A DNA stretch of 64,000 bases from Paracidovorax avenae (GCF_040892545.1 NZ_CP156079.1:3507501-3571500), one strand, 5' to 3'. Numbered from the stretch's first letter, positions 18,745-29,911 are shown. Program-made: numbers and translations. The notes: generated from the letters alone by a model not told the origin.

Positions 18745-21336
18745 TCAGGCCGCCACGGACTTGGCGGCGTCCGCGTATTCCTCGATCTGGTCGAAGTTCA
18801 TGTAGCGATACACGCTGGCCTTGTCGGCATCGATCACGCCCATTTCCTTGAGGTACTCCTCCTTGGTGGGCAGCTTGCCGATGCGCGACGCGATGGCGGC
18901 GAGCTCGGCCGAGCCCAGGAACACGTTGGTGTTCTTGCCCAGGCGGTTCGGGAAGTTGCGGGTGGAGGTGGAGATCACCGTCGCGCCCTCGCGCACCTGC
19001 GCCTGGTTGCCCATGCACAGCGAGCAGCCCGGCATTTCGGTGCGGGCACCGGCCGTGCCGAAGGCGGCGTAGTGGCCTTCCTTGATCAGCTCGTTCTGGT
19101 CCATCTTGGTGGGCGGCGCGACCCACAGCTTGACGGGGATGTCGCGCTGGCCGCCCAGCAGCTTGGCGGCCGCGCGGAAGTGGCCGATGTTGGTCATGCA
19201 CGAGCCGATGAAGGCCTCGTCGATCTTGGTGCCGGCCACTTCCGAGAGGAACTTGGCGTCGTCCGGATCGTTCGGGCAGCAGACGATCGGCTCGGTGATG
19301 TCGGCCAGGTCGATCTCGATCACGGCAGCGTACTCGGCGTCCTTGTCGGCTTCCAGCAGCTCGGGGTTGGCCAGCCAGGCCTCGACCTTCTCGATGCGGC
19401 GCTTGAGGGTGCGCGCATCGGCGTAGCCGTCGGCGATCATGTTCTTCATCAGCACGACGTTGCTGGTGAGGTATTCCTTGATCGGCTCGGGGTTGAGCTT
19501 GATCGTGCAGCCGGCGGCCGAGCGCTCCGCGGAAGCGTCCGACAGTTCGAAGGCCTGTTCCACCTTCAGGTCCGGCAGGCCCTCGATCTCGAGGATCTTG
19601 CCCGAGAAGATGTTCTTCTTGCCGGCCTTGGCCACCGTCAGCAGGCCCTGCTTGATGGCATACAGCGGAATGGCATGCACCAGGTCGCGCAGCGTCACGC
19701 CGGGCTGCAGTTCGCCCTTGAAGCGCACCAGCACGGATTCGGGCATGTCCAGCGGCATCACGCCGGTGGCGGCGCCGAAGGCCACCAGGCCGGAACCCGC
19801 GGGGAACGAGATGCCGATCGGGAAGCGGGTGTGCGAATCACCGCCGGTGCCCACGGTGTCGGGCAGCAGCAGGCGGTTCAGCCAGCTGTGGATCACGCCG
19901 TCGCCGGGGCGCAGGGCCACGCCGCCGCGGTTGCTGATGAAGGCGGGCAGCTCGCGGTGCGTCTTCACGTCCACGGGCTTCGGATAGGCGGCCGTGTGGC
20001 AGAAGGACTGCATCACCATGTCGGCCGAGAAGCCCAGGCAGGCCAGGTCCTTCAGCTCGTCGCGGGTCATGGGGCCGGTGGTGTCCTGGCTGCCCACGGT
20101 GGTCATCTTGGGTTCGCAGTAGGTGCCGGGGCGCACGCCCTGGCCTTCCGGCAGGCCGACGGCGCGGCCGACCATCTTCTGCGCCAGCGTGAAGCCGGCC
20201 TTGGTCTCGGCGGGGGCCTGGGGCAGGCGGAACGCGGTGGACGCGGGCAGGCCCAGGAACTCGCGCGCCTTGGAGGTCAGCGAGCGGCCGATGATCAGGT
20301 TGATGCGGCCGCCGGCGCGCACTTCGTCGAGCAGCACGTCGCTCTTGAGCTGGAACTCGGCGACGGTCTCGCCATTGCGCACCAGCTTGCCTTCATAGGG
20401 CAGCACGTCGATCACGTCGCCCATTTCCAGCTTCGAGACATCGACCTCGATCGGCAGCGAGCCGGAGTCTTCCTGCGTGTTGAAGAAGATGGGCGCGATC
20501 TTGCCGCCCAGCGTCACGCCGCCGAAACGCTTGTTCGGCACGTAGGGAATGTCGGCGCCCGTGGCCCAGATCACGCTGTTGGTGGCCGACTTGCGCGAAG
20601 AGCCCGTGCCGACCACGTCGCCCACGTAGGCCACGAGGTGGCCCTTCTTCTTCAGGTCTTCGATGAACTGCATCGGGCCGCGCTTGCCGTCTTCCTCGGG
20701 CTTGAAAGCCGCGTCGGGACGGGTGTTCTTCAGCATGGCCAGGTAGTGCAGCGGGATGTCCGGGCGGCTCCAGGCGTCGGGTGCGGGCGAGAGGTCGTCG
20801 GTGTTGGTCTCGCCGGGCACCTTGAAGACGGTGACGGTGATCTTCTTCTCGACTTCGGGGCGGGTGGTGAACCACTCGGCATCGGCCCACGACTGCATGA
20901 CTTCCTTGGCCTTGGCGTTGCCGGCCTTGGCCTTGTCGGCCACGTCGTTGAAGAAGTCGAACATCAGCAGCGTCTTCTTCAGCGCTTCTGCAGCCACGCC
21001 CGCCACTTCGGCGTCGTCCAGCAGTTCGATCAGCGGATGGACGTTGTAGCCGCCCACCATGGTGCCCAGCAGCTCGGTGGCCTGTGCCTTGGAGATCAGG
21101 CCCACCTTCACGTCGCCGTGCGCCACGGCGGCCAGGAAGCTGGCCTTGACCTTGGCGGCATCGTCCACGCCCGGGGGCACACGGTGCGTGAGCAGGTCCA
21201 GCAGGAAGGCGTCCTCGCCGGCGGGCGGGTTCTTGATCAGCTCGATCAGTTCGGCGACCTGCTTCGCGTCGAGCGGCAGGGGCGGGATGCCCAGGGCGGC
21301 GCGCTCGGCCACATGGTCACGGTAGGCTTTCAACAT
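18745..21336 (-). CDS. acnB: Aconitate hydratase B
   Basis: 863 residues, the usual length for AcnB, which isomerises citrate to isocitrate in the TCA cycle and can also act on 2-methyl-cis-aconitate. AcnB domain order is kept: an N-terminal HEAT-like helical domain ([16 protein letters not shown]...), the swivel domain, then the catalytic part with 4Fe-4S ligands in [23 protein letters not shown] and [10 protein letters not shown], and substrate-binding [20 protein letters not shown]. It leads into a minus-strand TCA cluster region and has its own strong terminator. No frameshift or missing ligand seen. Confidence 0.97.
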   Translation of the reverse strand: MLKAYRDHVAERAALGIPPLPLDAKQVAELIELIKNPPAGEDAFLLDLLTHRVPPGVDDAAKVKASFLAAVAHGDVKVGLISKAQATELLGTMVGGYNVHPLIELLDDAEVAGVAAEALKKTLLMFDFFNDVADKAKAGNAKAKEVMQSWADAEWFTTRPEVEKKITVTVFKVPGETNTDDLSPAPDAWSRPDIPLHYLAMLKNTRPDAAFKPEEDGKRGPMQFIEDLKKKGHLVAYVGDVVGTGSSRKSATNSVIWATGADIPYVPNKRFGGVTLGGKIAPIFFNTQEDSGSLPIEVDVSKLEMGDVIDVLPYEGKLVRNGETVAEFQLKSDVLLDEVRAGGRINLIIGRSLTSKAREFLGLPASTAFRLPQAPAETKAGFTLAQKMVGRAVGLPEGQGVRPGTYCEPKMTTVGSQDTTGPMTRDELKDLACLGFSADMVMQSFCHTAAYPKPVDVKTHRELPAFISNRGGVALRPGDGVIHSWLNRLLLPDTVGTGGDSHTRFPIGISFPAGSGLVAFGAATGVMPLDMPESVLVRFKGELQPGVTLRDLVHAIPLYAIKQGLLTVAKAGKKNIFSGKILEIEGLPDLKVEQAFELSDASAERSAAGCTIKLNPEPIKEYLTSNVVLMKNMIADGYADARTLKRRIEKVEAWLANPELLEADKDAEYAAVIEIDLADITEPIVCCPNDPDDAKFLSEVAGTKIDEAFIGSCMTNIGHFRAAAKLLGGQRDIPVKLWVAPPTKMDQNELIKEGHYAAFGTAGARTEMPGCSLCMGNQAQVREGATVISTSTRNFPNRLGKNTNVFLGSAELAAIASRIGKLPTKEEYLKEMGVIDADKASVYRYMNFDQIEEYADAAKSVAA

Positions 21337-21438
21337 GGTGTTCTCCGGTGGGTTCGATCGTTGGATTTTTGGGGCAAAGCCGGTCCTGCGGGCGCCGCGA
21401 GCGGCGCCCGTCCATCGCAGGCCAGGACGCCGCAGCGC

Positions 21439-22149
21439 TTACTTGGCGGGCGCTTCGGCAGCGGGTGCAGCCGCCGGAGCGGCCGCAGCGGCCGGTGCCG
21501 GAGCGGGCGCATCCAGCAGGCTCGGCTGCGGGTTCTTGCGGATGGTCTCGCTGACGGCGACCTGCTGCGGGCTCATGCATTCGTCGGCCAGGCGCTGGCC
21601 CAGCTTCTGGTTCATGAGCATGGACTTGTTGGAGATCTGGATCCAGACCGCGCCGGCCTTCTGGTCTTCCAGGCGCACCGCGCCGGTGCTCGTGGCCACG
21701 GGCGTCATGCGGTAGTGGAAGTTCTTGCCGGCGACCTCGAAGTACCCGGGCGACTTGGGATCGGCCTCGATGTTGACCGAGGCACCCAGTTCGCAGGGAA
21801 TGTGGCCGGTGTGCACGCGCTGGGCGATCTCGAGTTCCGCGGGGCTGAGGGCGGCCTCGGCGGCGATCAGGCCCGAGGCCACCTGGTTGGTGGCGCTCTT
21901 GAGCTGGGCGCGGCTGCTCTGCGGATGCGCCTTGGCCACGTGCACGGGCTTCTTGGCGTCCTTGGCGGGGGCAGCCTTCGCGCTCTGGGTGGACTTGGCG
22001 GCAGGCTTCTTCGCCTCCTTGGAGTCCTTGGCGGGGGCGGCTTTCGCAGCAGCCTTGGGTGCGGGCTTGGCCGGAGCCGGGGCGGCATCCTGCGCCATCA
22101 CCAGGACGGGGCTCAGCAGCATCAGGGCGGAAGCGACGAGTTGTTTCAT
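21439..22149 (-). CDS. Exported Ala/Lys-rich protein of unknown function
   Basis: 236 residues. A clear Sec signal peptide (cleavage expected after VMA, residue 19) leads into a low-complexity Ala/Lys/Pro segment (20-75). A folded domain of about 110 residues follows, with two cysteines (IPCELGA and DECMSPQQ) that could form a disulfide, and then an Ala/Pro tail. I do not recognise the domain. The Lys/Ala-rich linker suggests a periplasmic protein that contacts DNA, peptidoglycan or the outer membrane. It sits 102 bases upstream of acnB on the same strand and may be co-transcribed with the lyase gene above it. Confidence 0.75.
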   Translation of the reverse strand: MKQLVASALMLLSPVLVMAQDAAPAPAKPAPKAAAKAAPAKDSKEAKKPAAKSTQSAKAAPAKDAKKPVHVAKAHPQSSRAQLKSATNQVASGLIAAEAALSPAELEIAQRVHTGHIPCELGASVNIEADPKSPGYFEVAGKNFHYRMTPVATSTGAVRLEDQKAGAVWIQISNKSMLMNQKLGQRLADECMSPQQVAVSETIRKNPQPSLLDAPAPAPAAAAAPAAAPAAEAPAK

Positions 22150-22208
22150 GGAAGCTCCAGCAAGGGAGAGAGGTCGTGGGAACGGGGTCGTGGAGGGCAG
22201 CCGGTGCG

Positions 22209-23234
22209 TCAGGCGACCGCTGCCGCGGTGGAATCGAACCAGCCGCGCGCCTCTGGAGGCAGCTCGCGGCCGGTCTGGTGTGCACGCTCCAGCACCTGCC
22301 AGAAATAGCGGTAGCTGGCGCGGTCGTGCAGAACGCCGTCCACGCTGATGGGAGCCCATGCGGCGTGCTCGGCGGCGGAAAGGATGGTGGCGGCCTGGGC
22401 GATCTCGTCCCGGGCCGGCGCGAAGGCCTCCAGAATGGGACGGATCTGGGCCGGGTGGATGCTCCACATGCGGGTGTAGCCGAACTCGCGCGCGGCGCGG
22501 CCGGCCGCGGCGCGCAGTGCGGCAGCATCGCTGAATTCGGTCACCACGCAGTGCGAGGGCACCTTCCCGTGGGCATGGCAGGCGGCCGCGATCTCGAGCT
22601 TGGCGCGCACCACCAGCGGATGTTCGAACTGGCCCTGCACGCCCATCGCCCGCGCGGGGATCGCCCCGCCGTGCGCGGACACGAAGTCCATGAGGCCGAA
22701 GCTGATCGACTCCACGCGCGGATGGGCCGCGATCTCGAAGGCGTGGTGCACGGCCGCGGGCGACTCGATGAGCACGTGCAGCAGCAGCGCGGTGGCGCCC
22801 GCGGCATTCACGGCCCGCTCGGCGCGCAGCACGTCGTCCACGGTTTCGACCTTCGGCACCATGAGATGGGAAAGCCGGTGCCCGGCCTCCCCCGCGATGG
22901 TGGCGACGTCGTGCGCGAAGGCGGGATGGTCCACCGTGTGCACCCGGGCCGCCACGCGGGCCCCGGGCTGCGCATCGCGCGCCAGCGCAGCGACCAGTTC
23001 GGCATGGGCGCGCTCCTGGCCGGCAGGTGCGCCGTCCTCGCAGTCGAGCGTCACGTCGAACACGCAGCGGCCGAACTCGGCCGCCATCTCGGCCTGCAAC
23101 TGCAGGCTCTTGCGCATCCGCACCTCGACGCCGCTGTAGTGGTCGCACACCGGCAGCCGCGCGGCCGCGGCCTGGGCGCCGAGCAGCACCTGGGCGGGAT
23201 GCAGCCTGGAGGGAGCAGCCACCGCGGAGTTCAT
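22209..23234 (-). CDS. HpcH/HpaI-family CoA-ester lyase (citrate lyase beta / malyl-CoA lyase-like)
   Basis: 341 residues with the TIM-barrel signature of the citE/malyl-CoA lyase group: [13 protein letters not shown] (metal-binding Asp/Glu region), a conserved Arg-rich [19 protein letters not shown] and [13 protein letters not shown]. Such enzymes cleave malyl-CoA, beta-methylmalyl-CoA, citramalyl-CoA or citryl-CoA; the other citrate lyase subunits are absent, so a free CoA-ester lyase is more likely. Its ATG overlaps the stop of tam (ATGA), so the two are translated together, with mdh upstream. This points to C4/C6 acid metabolism. Confidence 0.82.
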   Translation of the reverse strand: MNSAVAAPSRLHPAQVLLGAQAAAARLPVCDHYSGVEVRMRKSLQLQAEMAAEFGRCVFDVTLDCEDGAPAGQERAHAELVAALARDAQPGARVAARVHTVDHPAFAHDVATIAGEAGHRLSHLMVPKVETVDDVLRAERAVNAAGATALLLHVLIESPAAVHHAFEIAAHPRVESISFGLMDFVSAHGGAIPARAMGVQGQFEHPLVVRAKLEIAAACHAHGKVPSHCVVTEFSDAAALRAAAGRAAREFGYTRMWSIHPAQIRPILEAFAPARDEIAQAATILSAAEHAAWAPISVDGVLHDRASYRYFWQVLERAHQTGRELPPEARGWFDSTAAAVA

Positions 23235-24013
23235 GCGGAGCGCCGCGCCACGATGAACATGCGCGGGAAGGCGAGCAGGCGCTGCCCGTCGGCACGCACG
23301 GGATAGGCGGCATCGATGCCGCGCTCGTATGCGGCCAGGAAGCCGGCGCGCTGCGATTCGGGCAGCGGATCGACGAAGGGCTTGAGGCCGGTACCGCTCA
23401 CCCATTCGACGATCGCGGCGGCCGAGGCCATGGGATGCTGATAGACCGTGTGCCACACGTCCACGCTCTGGGCGATGGGCGCCAGCAGGTCGTAATAGTC
23501 GGCGATGCCCAGGATGCGCGTGCGCACCGCGGCCGCGTCGCCGATGGCGTCGCGCCAGGGCGCCTGGCCGGCCACCTCGCGCATGGTGCGGTGCGAGGGC
23601 TCCTGACGGTTGTCCGGCATCTGGATGGCCAGCACGCCGCCCGGCGCGAGCGCGGCGAACAGCCTGGGAATGAGGGATTCGTGCCCGCCCACCCATTGCA
23701 GGGAGGCGTTGGCATAGAGCAGGTCGGGCGCGTCGCCCTCTTGCGGCGCCCAGGCGGCGATGTCGGCCTCCAGGAATTCCGCCGCGGGCAGGCGCTCGCG
23801 GGCGCTCTGCAGCATGGCGGCGGAGGTATCGATGCCGGTCACGCGCGCCCCGGGGAAGCGCGCGGCCAGCAGTTCGGTGGAATTGCCCGGGCCGCAGCCC
23901 AGGTCCACCACATGGGAGGCAGCCGACAGCGGCACCCGTGCGAGCAGTTCACGGGCCGGACGCGTGCGCTCGTCCTCGAAGCGTCGGTAGAGCGCGGGAT
24001 TCCAGTCGTTCAT
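23231..24013 (-). CDS. tam: Trans-aconitate 2-methyltransferase
   Basis: 260 residues, SAM-dependent. The sequence follows E. coli Tam closely from [20 protein letters not shown] onward, with SAM motif [35 protein letters not shown] and the C-terminal [13 protein letters not shown]. Tam methylates trans-aconitate, which forms spontaneously from cis-aconitate and inhibits aconitase. Location beside acnB and mdh fits this role well. Translationally coupled (4-base ATGA overlap) to the CoA-ester lyase downstream. Confidence 0.93.
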   Translation of the reverse strand: MNDWNPALYRRFEDERTRPARELLARVPLSAASHVVDLGCGPGNSTELLAARFPGARVTGIDTSAAMLQSARERLPAAEFLEADIAAWAPQEGDAPDLLYANASLQWVGGHESLIPRLFAALAPGGVLAIQMPDNRQEPSHRTMREVAGQAPWRDAIGDAAAVRTRILGIADYYDLLAPIAQSVDVWHTVYQHPMASAAAIVEWVSGTGLKPFVDPLPESQRAGFLAAYERGIDAAYPVRADGQRLLAFPRMFIVARRSA

Positions 24014-24052
24014 GGCGTCGCGGTAGAGGTGCAGCCGTCGGGCGGGCCCGCC

Positions 24053-25039
<987 letters not shown>

Positions 25040-25135
25040 GAGGGGAACTCCAGATGATGGGATGGAACGGGTGTCGGTGCAGGGGCACCAGCGCCAGTCG
25101 ATCCAAGCAGCCAGGGTCCTGCAGAACAGCTCCCG

Positions 25136-25165
25136 AGTGTACCGCCGATTTCCGGCGAGGGTCAA
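25136..25165 (-). promoter_or_regulatory. Probable mdh promoter
   Basis: On the minus strand, TTGACC (25165-25160), 18 bases, TACACT (25141-25136). These are good -35 and -10 matches, about 95 bases before the mdh start. The GntR-type palindrome lies just upstream of the -35. Confidence 0.5.
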
Positions 25166-25166
25166 T

Positions 25167-25194
25167 TTGTCTTATGTCTTATATAAGATATGAT
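25167..25194 (+). promoter_or_regulatory. Probable gntR promoter with operator in the spacer
   Basis: TTGTCT (25167-25172), 16 bases, TATGAT (25189-25194), 40 bases before the regulator start. The palindrome at 25177-25188 fills the spacer, the classic layout for autorepression. Confidence 0.6.
25174..25191. promoter_or_regulatory. Palindromic operator of the GntR regulator
   Basis: ATGTCTTATATAAGATAT: a perfect 12-bp core TCTTATATAAGA (25177-25188) within an 18-bp palindrome with one mismatch. HutC-subfamily GntR proteins usually bind short AT-centred palindromes with GT/AC ends, as here. It is AT-rich in an otherwise GC-rich region and lies between the divergent mdh and gntR promoters. Confidence 0.7.
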
Positions 25195-25233
25195 GCGGAC
25201 CGCCGCACACGGCGCCCGAGCCCCACGAACCGC

Positions 25234-26025
25234 ATGTCCACCCCACCGGCAGCCACCCCCGACAGCCCCGCCCCGACGGCCGGCGGCACGGGTGCGCCGA
25301 CGCCGGCCTTCAGTCCGCTCTACCAGCAGATCAAGGGGCTCATCCTGCAGAGCCTGCAGCAGGGCGAATGGAAGCCCGGCGAGGCCATCCCCAGCGAAAT
25401 GGAACTGGCGGCCCGCTTCCGCGTGAGCCAGGGCACGGTGCGCAAGGCGATCGACGAACTGGCGGCCGAGAACCTCGTGATGCGCCGCCAGGGCAAGGGC
25501 ACCTTCGTCGCCACCCATGCCGAGCGCCATGTGCAATACCGTTTCCTGAAGCTGCAGCCCGACGTGGGCGACCCGGACGCCGAAGGCCCGGCCCAGCGCC
25601 GCATCGTGGAATGCCGGCGCACGCGTGCCAGTGCCGACGTGGCGCGCGCCCTGGCGCTGCGCGGCGGGGACGCCGTGGTCATGGCCCGGCGCATCCTCTC
25701 GTTCGCGGGCGTGCCCACCATCCTGGAGGACATCTGGCTGCCCGGCCAGACCTTCAAGGGCCTCACGGCCGAACGGCTGGCCGACTATCCCGGCCCCACC
25801 TATGCGATGTTCGAACTCGATTTCGGCGTGCGCATGGTGCGTGCCGACGAGAAGATCCGCGCGGTGCTGCCCGACGCGGCGCAGGCCGGGCTGCTGGGCG
25901 TTCCCGCCGGCACGCCGCTGCTGAGCGTGGAGCGCACCGCCTATACCTACAACGATGTTCCGATGGAGTTACGCCGAGGGCTCTACCGGACCGACACGCA
26001 CCACTACCACAATGCCCTGCAGTGA
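25234..26025 (+). CDS. GntR-family (HutC/UTRA) regulator next to TCA genes
   Basis: 263 residues from the ATG at 25234. After a Pro/Ala-rich leader, the winged helix (about 30-95: LYQQIKGLILQSLQQGEWKP, then FRVSQGTVRKAIDELAAENL and RRQGKGTFVATH) is GntR. The C-terminal part (YRFLKL... ILEDIWLPGQTFKGL... VERTAYTYNDVPMELRRGLYR) is a UTRA ligand domain, which usually binds a metabolite. Placed between mdh and sdhCDAB-gltA with an operator at its own promoter, it probably senses a central carbon acid or CoA ester and adjusts the TCA cycle. Confidence 0.87.
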   Translation: MSTPPAATPDSPAPTAGGTGAPTPAFSPLYQQIKGLILQSLQQGEWKPGEAIPSEMELAARFRVSQGTVRKAIDELAAENLVMRRQGKGTFVATHAERHVQYRFLKLQPDVGDPDAEGPAQRRIVECRRTRASADVARALALRGGDAVVMARRILSFAGVPTILEDIWLPGQTFKGLTAERLADYPGPTYAMFELDFGVRMVRADEKIRAVLPDAAQAGLLGVPAGTPLLSVERTAYTYNDVPMELRRGLYRTDTHHYHNALQ

Positions 26026-26165
26026 ACCGGCAGTCCTCCCTGTGCGTACAGCCGCGGGATGGAAATCGTAGTACCCACAAACTCCGCCTTGTTGCATTGC
26101 AATAGAATTTTGGGCGTTTCGCCTGCGCGAAATTACAAAGCAGTTACATCCACGAAAGCACCGCC

Positions 26166-26600
26166 ATGACCGAGATCGCCAAAAAGCGGCCTGAATTCCG
26201 CAACATCAACGCCCTCACGGACCTGCCCACGTACCGCCTGCCGGCCGCGGGATGGGTGTCGATCCTGCACCGCATCAGCGGCGTGATCATGCTGCTGCTG
26301 CTGCCGTTCGTGCTGTGGATGTTCGACACCTCGGTGTCCTCGGAGATCTCGTTCGGCAAGTTCACCTCGGCGTTCACCGCGGGCCTGGGCTTCGTGCCCG
26401 GCTGGTTCATCAAGCTCGTGGTGCTGGCGCTGATCTGGGCCTACCTGCACCACTTCACCGCCGGCCTGCGCCACCTCTGGATGGATGTGAGCCACGACGC
26501 CGTGAACAAGCATTTCGGCAGCATGTCGGCCAAGGTCACGCTGGCGATCAGCCTCGGCCTGACGGTGATCCTCGGCGCCAAGCTCTTCGGCCTGTACTGA
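26166..26600 (+). CDS. sdhC: Succinate dehydrogenase cytochrome b556 subunit
   Basis: 144 residues, three helices. Signature RLPAAGWVSILHRISGVIML (SdhC signature with Ser/Arg near the quinone site) and the heme-ligand region YLHHFTAGLRHLWMD. Anchors SdhAB and binds ubiquinone and heme b. First gene of sdhCDAB-sdhE-gltA. The 140 bases upstream hold a TAGAAT -10-like hexamer at 26103-26108 without a convincing -35. Confidence 0.94.
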   Translation: MTEIAKKRPEFRNINALTDLPTYRLPAAGWVSILHRISGVIMLLLLPFVLWMFDTSVSSEISFGKFTSAFTAGLGFVPGWFIKLVVLALIWAYLHHFTAGLRHLWMDVSHDAVNKHFGSMSAKVTLAISLGLTVILGAKLFGLY

Positions 26601-26652
26601 GCACCGGCCAGCGCACCGCCCTCCCCCTTCCACGATTCCCAAGGATTTCCCC

Positions 26653-27018
26653 ATGTCCGTGAACTATGGCTCCAAGCGCACCGTCGTCGGTGCCCACTAC
26701 GGCACGCGCGACTGGCTCAGCCAGCGCGTCACCGCGGCCCTGATGGCCGTCTTCACCCTCGTCGTGCTGGCGCAGCTGGTGCTCACCAAGGGCCCGATCG
26801 GCTACGACCGCTGGGCCGGCATCTTCGCCGCGCAGTGGATGAAGGTCCTCACCTTCTCCGTCATCGTCGGCCTGGCATGGCATGCCTGGGTGGGCATGCG
26901 CGACGTCTGGATGGACTACGTCAAGCCCGTCGGCCTGCGCCTCGCGCTGCAGGCGCTCACGATCTTCTGGCTCGTCGGCTGTGCCGGCTGGGGCATCCAG
27001 ATCCTCTGGCGCCTCTGA
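26653..27018 (+). CDS. sdhD: Succinate dehydrogenase membrane anchor subunit
   Basis: 121 residues, three helices, with the SdhD-type start VGAHYGTRDWLSQRVTA and the heme ligand region LAWHAWVGMRDVWMDYVKP, in which the His and Asp-Tyr are typical. Forms the heme b and quinone pocket with SdhC. Lies 52 bases after sdhC and 34 before sdhA in the same operon. Confidence 0.93.
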   Translation: MSVNYGSKRTVVGAHYGTRDWLSQRVTAALMAVFTLVVLAQLVLTKGPIGYDRWAGIFAAQWMKVLTFSVIVGLAWHAWVGMRDVWMDYVKPVGLRLALQALTIFWLVGCAGWGIQILWRL

Positions 27019-27052
27019 TCCGATTCCCCCGCGACTGAAAGAGCACACAACA

Positions 27053-28861
27053 ATGAGCTACACCAAAGCGAACATCACCACGCGCAAGTTCGACGTCGTC
27101 ATCGTCGGCGCGGGCGGCTCCGGCATGCGTGCCGCGCTGGAACTCTCCCGCGCGGGCCTGAACGTGGCCTCGCTCTCCAAGGTCTTCCCCACCCGCTCGC
27201 ACACCGTGGCGGCGCAGGGCGGCGTGTCGGCCTCGCTCGGCAACATGAGCGAGGACAACTGGCACTACCACTTCTACGACACCATCAAGGGCTCCGACTG
27301 GCTGGGCGACCAGGACGCCATCGAGTTCATGTGCCGCGAAGCCCCCAAGGTGGTGTACGAGCTGGAACACTTCGGCATGCCCTTCGACCGCAACCCGGAC
27401 GGCACCATCTACCAGCGCCCCTTCGGCGGCCACACGGCCAACTACGGCGAGAAGCCCGTGCAGCGCGCGTGCGCCGCGGCCGACCGCACCGGCCACGCCA
27501 TGCTGCACACGCTCTACCAGCAGAACGTGAAGGCCAAGACGAACTTCTTCGTCGAGTGGATGGCCCTGGACCTGATCCGCGACGCCTCCGGCGACGTGGT
27601 CGGCGTGACGGCCCTCGAACTGGAAACCGGCGAGCTCTACCAGCTCCAGGCCAAGGCCGTGCTGCTGGCCACCGGCGGCGCGGGCCGCATCTTCGCGGCA
27701 TCGACCAACGCCTTCATCAACACCGGCGACGGCCTGGGCATGGCGGCGCGCGCCGGCATCCCGCTGCAGGACATGGAGTTCTGGCAGTTCCACCCCACCG
27801 GCGTGGCCGGCGCGGGCGTGCTGCTGACCGAGGGCTGCCGCGGTGAAGGCGCCATCCTGCTCAACAGCAACGGCGAACGCTTCATGGAGCGCTACGCGCC
27901 CACCCTGAAGGACCTGGCGCCGCGCGACTTCGTCTCGCGCTCGATGGACCAGGAGATCAAGGAAGGCCGCGGCTGCGGTCCCAACAAGGACTACGTGCTG
28001 CTCAAGCTCGACCACCTGGGCGCGGAGACCATCCACAAGCGCCTGCCCTCGGTGTACGAGATCGGCGTCAACTTCGCCAACGTGGACATCACGAAGGAAC
28101 CGATCCCTGTCGTGCCCACCATCCACTACCAGATGGGCGGCATCCCGACCAACATCAACGGCCAGGTCGTGATCCAGAACGGCGACGTGCACAACCAGGT
28201 GGTGAACGGCCTGTACGCCGTGGGCGAATGCTCCTGCGTGTCCGTGCACGGCGCGAACCGCCTGGGCACGAACTCGCTGCTCGACCTGCTGGTCTTCGGC
28301 AAGTCCGCCGGCCGCCACATCGTCGAGATGGTCAAGAACAGCGGCGAGCACAAGCCGCTGCCGGCCGACAGCGCCGACCGCACGCTGGCCCGCCTCAACC
28401 AGCTGCAGGAATCCAGCCAGGGCATCTATGCCCAGGACATCGCCAACGACATCCGTGCATCGATGCAGCAGCACGCCGGCGTGTTCCGCACGCAGGAAGG
28501 CATGGACGAAGGCGTCGTGAAGATCAACGCGATCCGCGAGCGCGTGGGCGCGATCACGCTGAAGGACAAGTCCAAGGTGTGGAACACGGCGCGCATGGAA
28601 GCGCTGGAAGTGGACAACCTCATCGAGGTCGCCCAGGCGACGATGGTCTCGGCCGCTGCGCGCAAGGAATGCCGCGGCGCGCACACGGTCTATGACTACG
28701 AGCACCCCGCCGACCACCCCGACTTCCCGCTGGGCCGCAACGACAAGGAATGGATGAAGCACACGCTGTGGCACAGCGAGAGCAACAGCCTCACCTACAA
28801 GCCCGTGAACCTCCAGCCCCTGACCGTGGACAGCGTGCCGCCCAAGGTCCGCACGTTCTGA
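27053..28861 (+). CDS. sdhA: Succinate dehydrogenase flavoprotein subunit
   Basis: 602 residues, normal length. FAD-binding VVIVGAGGSGMRAALEL at about 15-31, the covalent flavin-linking His50 in TRSHTVAAQGG, and the active-site regions HPTGVAGAGVLLTEGCRGEG, MGGIPTN and VHGANRLGTNSLLDLLVFG. It oxidises succinate to fumarate and passes electrons to SdhB. The ATG at 27053 is chosen because earlier in-frame codons lie inside sdhD. No irregularity seen. Confidence 0.97.
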   Translation: MSYTKANITTRKFDVVIVGAGGSGMRAALELSRAGLNVASLSKVFPTRSHTVAAQGGVSASLGNMSEDNWHYHFYDTIKGSDWLGDQDAIEFMCREAPKVVYELEHFGMPFDRNPDGTIYQRPFGGHTANYGEKPVQRACAAADRTGHAMLHTLYQQNVKAKTNFFVEWMALDLIRDASGDVVGVTALELETGELYQLQAKAVLLATGGAGRIFAASTNAFINTGDGLGMAARAGIPLQDMEFWQFHPTGVAGAGVLLTEGCRGEGAILLNSNGERFMERYAPTLKDLAPRDFVSRSMDQEIKEGRGCGPNKDYVLLKLDHLGAETIHKRLPSVYEIGVNFANVDITKEPIPVVPTIHYQMGGIPTNINGQVVIQNGDVHNQVVNGLYAVGECSCVSVHGANRLGTNSLLDLLVFGKSAGRHIVEMVKNSGEHKPLPADSADRTLARLNQLQESSQGIYAQDIANDIRASMQQHAGVFRTQEGMDEGVVKINAIRERVGAITLKDKSKVWNTARMEALEVDNLIEVAQATMVSAAARKECRGAHTVYDYEHPADHPDFPLGRNDKEWMKHTLWHSESNSLTYKPVNLQPLTVDSVPPKVRTF

Positions 28862-28891
28862 TACGCCCACGAGAACCCACGAGACACCACC

Positions 28892-29593
28892 ATGAAGCGC
28901 ACCTTTCAAATCTACCGCTACGACCCGGACAAGGACGCCAAGCCCTACATGCAGACCGTCGAGATCGAGCTCGACGGCCATGAGCGCATGCTGCTGGACG
29001 CACTGATCAAGCTCAAGGCGCAGGATCCGTCCATCTCGTTCCGCCGCTCCTGCCGCGAAGGCGTCTGCGGCTCCGACGCGATGAACATCAACGGCAAGAA
29101 CGGCCTGGCGTGCCTCACCAACATGAGCACGCTCAAGGGCACGATCGTGCTCAAGCCGCTGCCGGGCCTGCCCGTGATCCGCGACCTGATCGTGGACATG
29201 ACGCAGTTCTTCAAGCAGTACCACTCGATCAAGCCCTACCTCATCACGGAAGGCATCGCGCCCGAGCGCGAGCGCCTGCAGTCCCCCGAGGAACGCGACG
29301 AGCTCAACGGCCTGTACGAGTGCATCCTGTGCGCGAGCTGCTCGACCAGTTGCCCCAGCTTCTGGTGGAACCCCGACAAGTTCGTGGGCCCCGCCGGCCT
29401 GCTGCAGGCCTACCGCTTCATCGCCGACAGCCGCGACGAAGCCACGGGCGCGCGCCTGGACAACCTGGAAGACCCCTACCGCCTCTTCCGCTGCCACACC
29501 ATCATGAACTGCGTGGACGTGTGCCCCAAGGGCCTCAACCCCACGAAGGCCATCGGCAAGATCAAGGAACTGATGGTGCGCCGCGCCGTCTGA
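28892..29593 (+). CDS. sdhB: Succinate dehydrogenase iron-sulfur subunit
   Basis: 233 residues. Plant-type ferredoxin domain with 2Fe-2S ligands in SCREGVCGSDAMNINGKNG and the following LAC, then a helical domain with CILCASCSTSCPSFWW and CHTIMNCVDVCPKGLNP for the 4Fe-4S and 3Fe-4S clusters. All cysteines are present. It carries electrons from the flavin to quinone. Confidence 0.97.
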   Translation: MKRTFQIYRYDPDKDAKPYMQTVEIELDGHERMLLDALIKLKAQDPSISFRRSCREGVCGSDAMNINGKNGLACLTNMSTLKGTIVLKPLPGLPVIRDLIVDMTQFFKQYHSIKPYLITEGIAPERERLQSPEERDELNGLYECILCASCSTSCPSFWWNPDKFVGPAGLLQAYRFIADSRDEATGARLDNLEDPYRLFRCHTIMNCVDVCPKGLNPTKAIGKIKELMVRRAV

Positions 29594-29601
29594 CTTTGCA
29601 C

Positions 29602-29895
29602 ATGCCGGAAGACCTGCTCGACGACCGCGAAGTCGCCAAGCTCCGGTGGCGCAGCCGCCGGGGCCTGGTCGAGAACGACCTCTTCATCGAGCAGTTCTTC
29701 GCGACCCATGGCTCCCGCCTGACACATCGCCAGGCGCAGGGCATCGCCACCCTGATGGACCTCTCCGACAACGACCTGCTGGACCTGCTGCTGCGGCGCA
29801 AGGAACCCTCCGGCGAGCTCGATACCGGAGACGTCAGGGAGGTGCTCGAACTGCTGCGCCGCCGCGCGCCGGCAACTCCACCGCTTGCGGGCTAA
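29602..29895 (+). CDS. sdhE: Succinate dehydrogenase flavinylation factor
   Basis: 97 residues, SdhE/YgfY (Sdh5) family. The helical core contains [19 protein letters not shown], where the RGxxE motif needed for covalent FAD attachment to SdhA is intact. Starts nine bases after sdhB, the typical place for the gene in betaproteobacteria. A longer open frame in the same phase starts inside sdhB and is ignored. Confidence 0.92.
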   Translation: MPEDLLDDREVAKLRWRSRRGLVENDLFIEQFFATHGSRLTHRQAQGIATLMDLSDNDLLDLLLRRKEPSGELDTGDVREVLELLRRRAPATPPLAG

Positions 29896-29911
29896 CTACG
29901 AAGGAAACTCA

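Noticed and set aside
18586..22308. A 1240-codon open frame on the plus strand over acnB and its neighbours
   Set aside because: It is antisense to acnB, whose conserved residues are certain. Long antisense frames are normal in very GC-rich genes, and the translated product is low-complexity His/Gly/Arg/Val sequence.
26092..26116. TTGCA-T-TGCAA repeat upstream of sdhC as an operator
   Set aside because: Only 5-bp arms; too short to support without conservation data.
26957..29497. An 846-codon minus-strand frame opposite sdhA and sdhB
   Set aside because: Antisense to two highly conserved genes; no independent feature.
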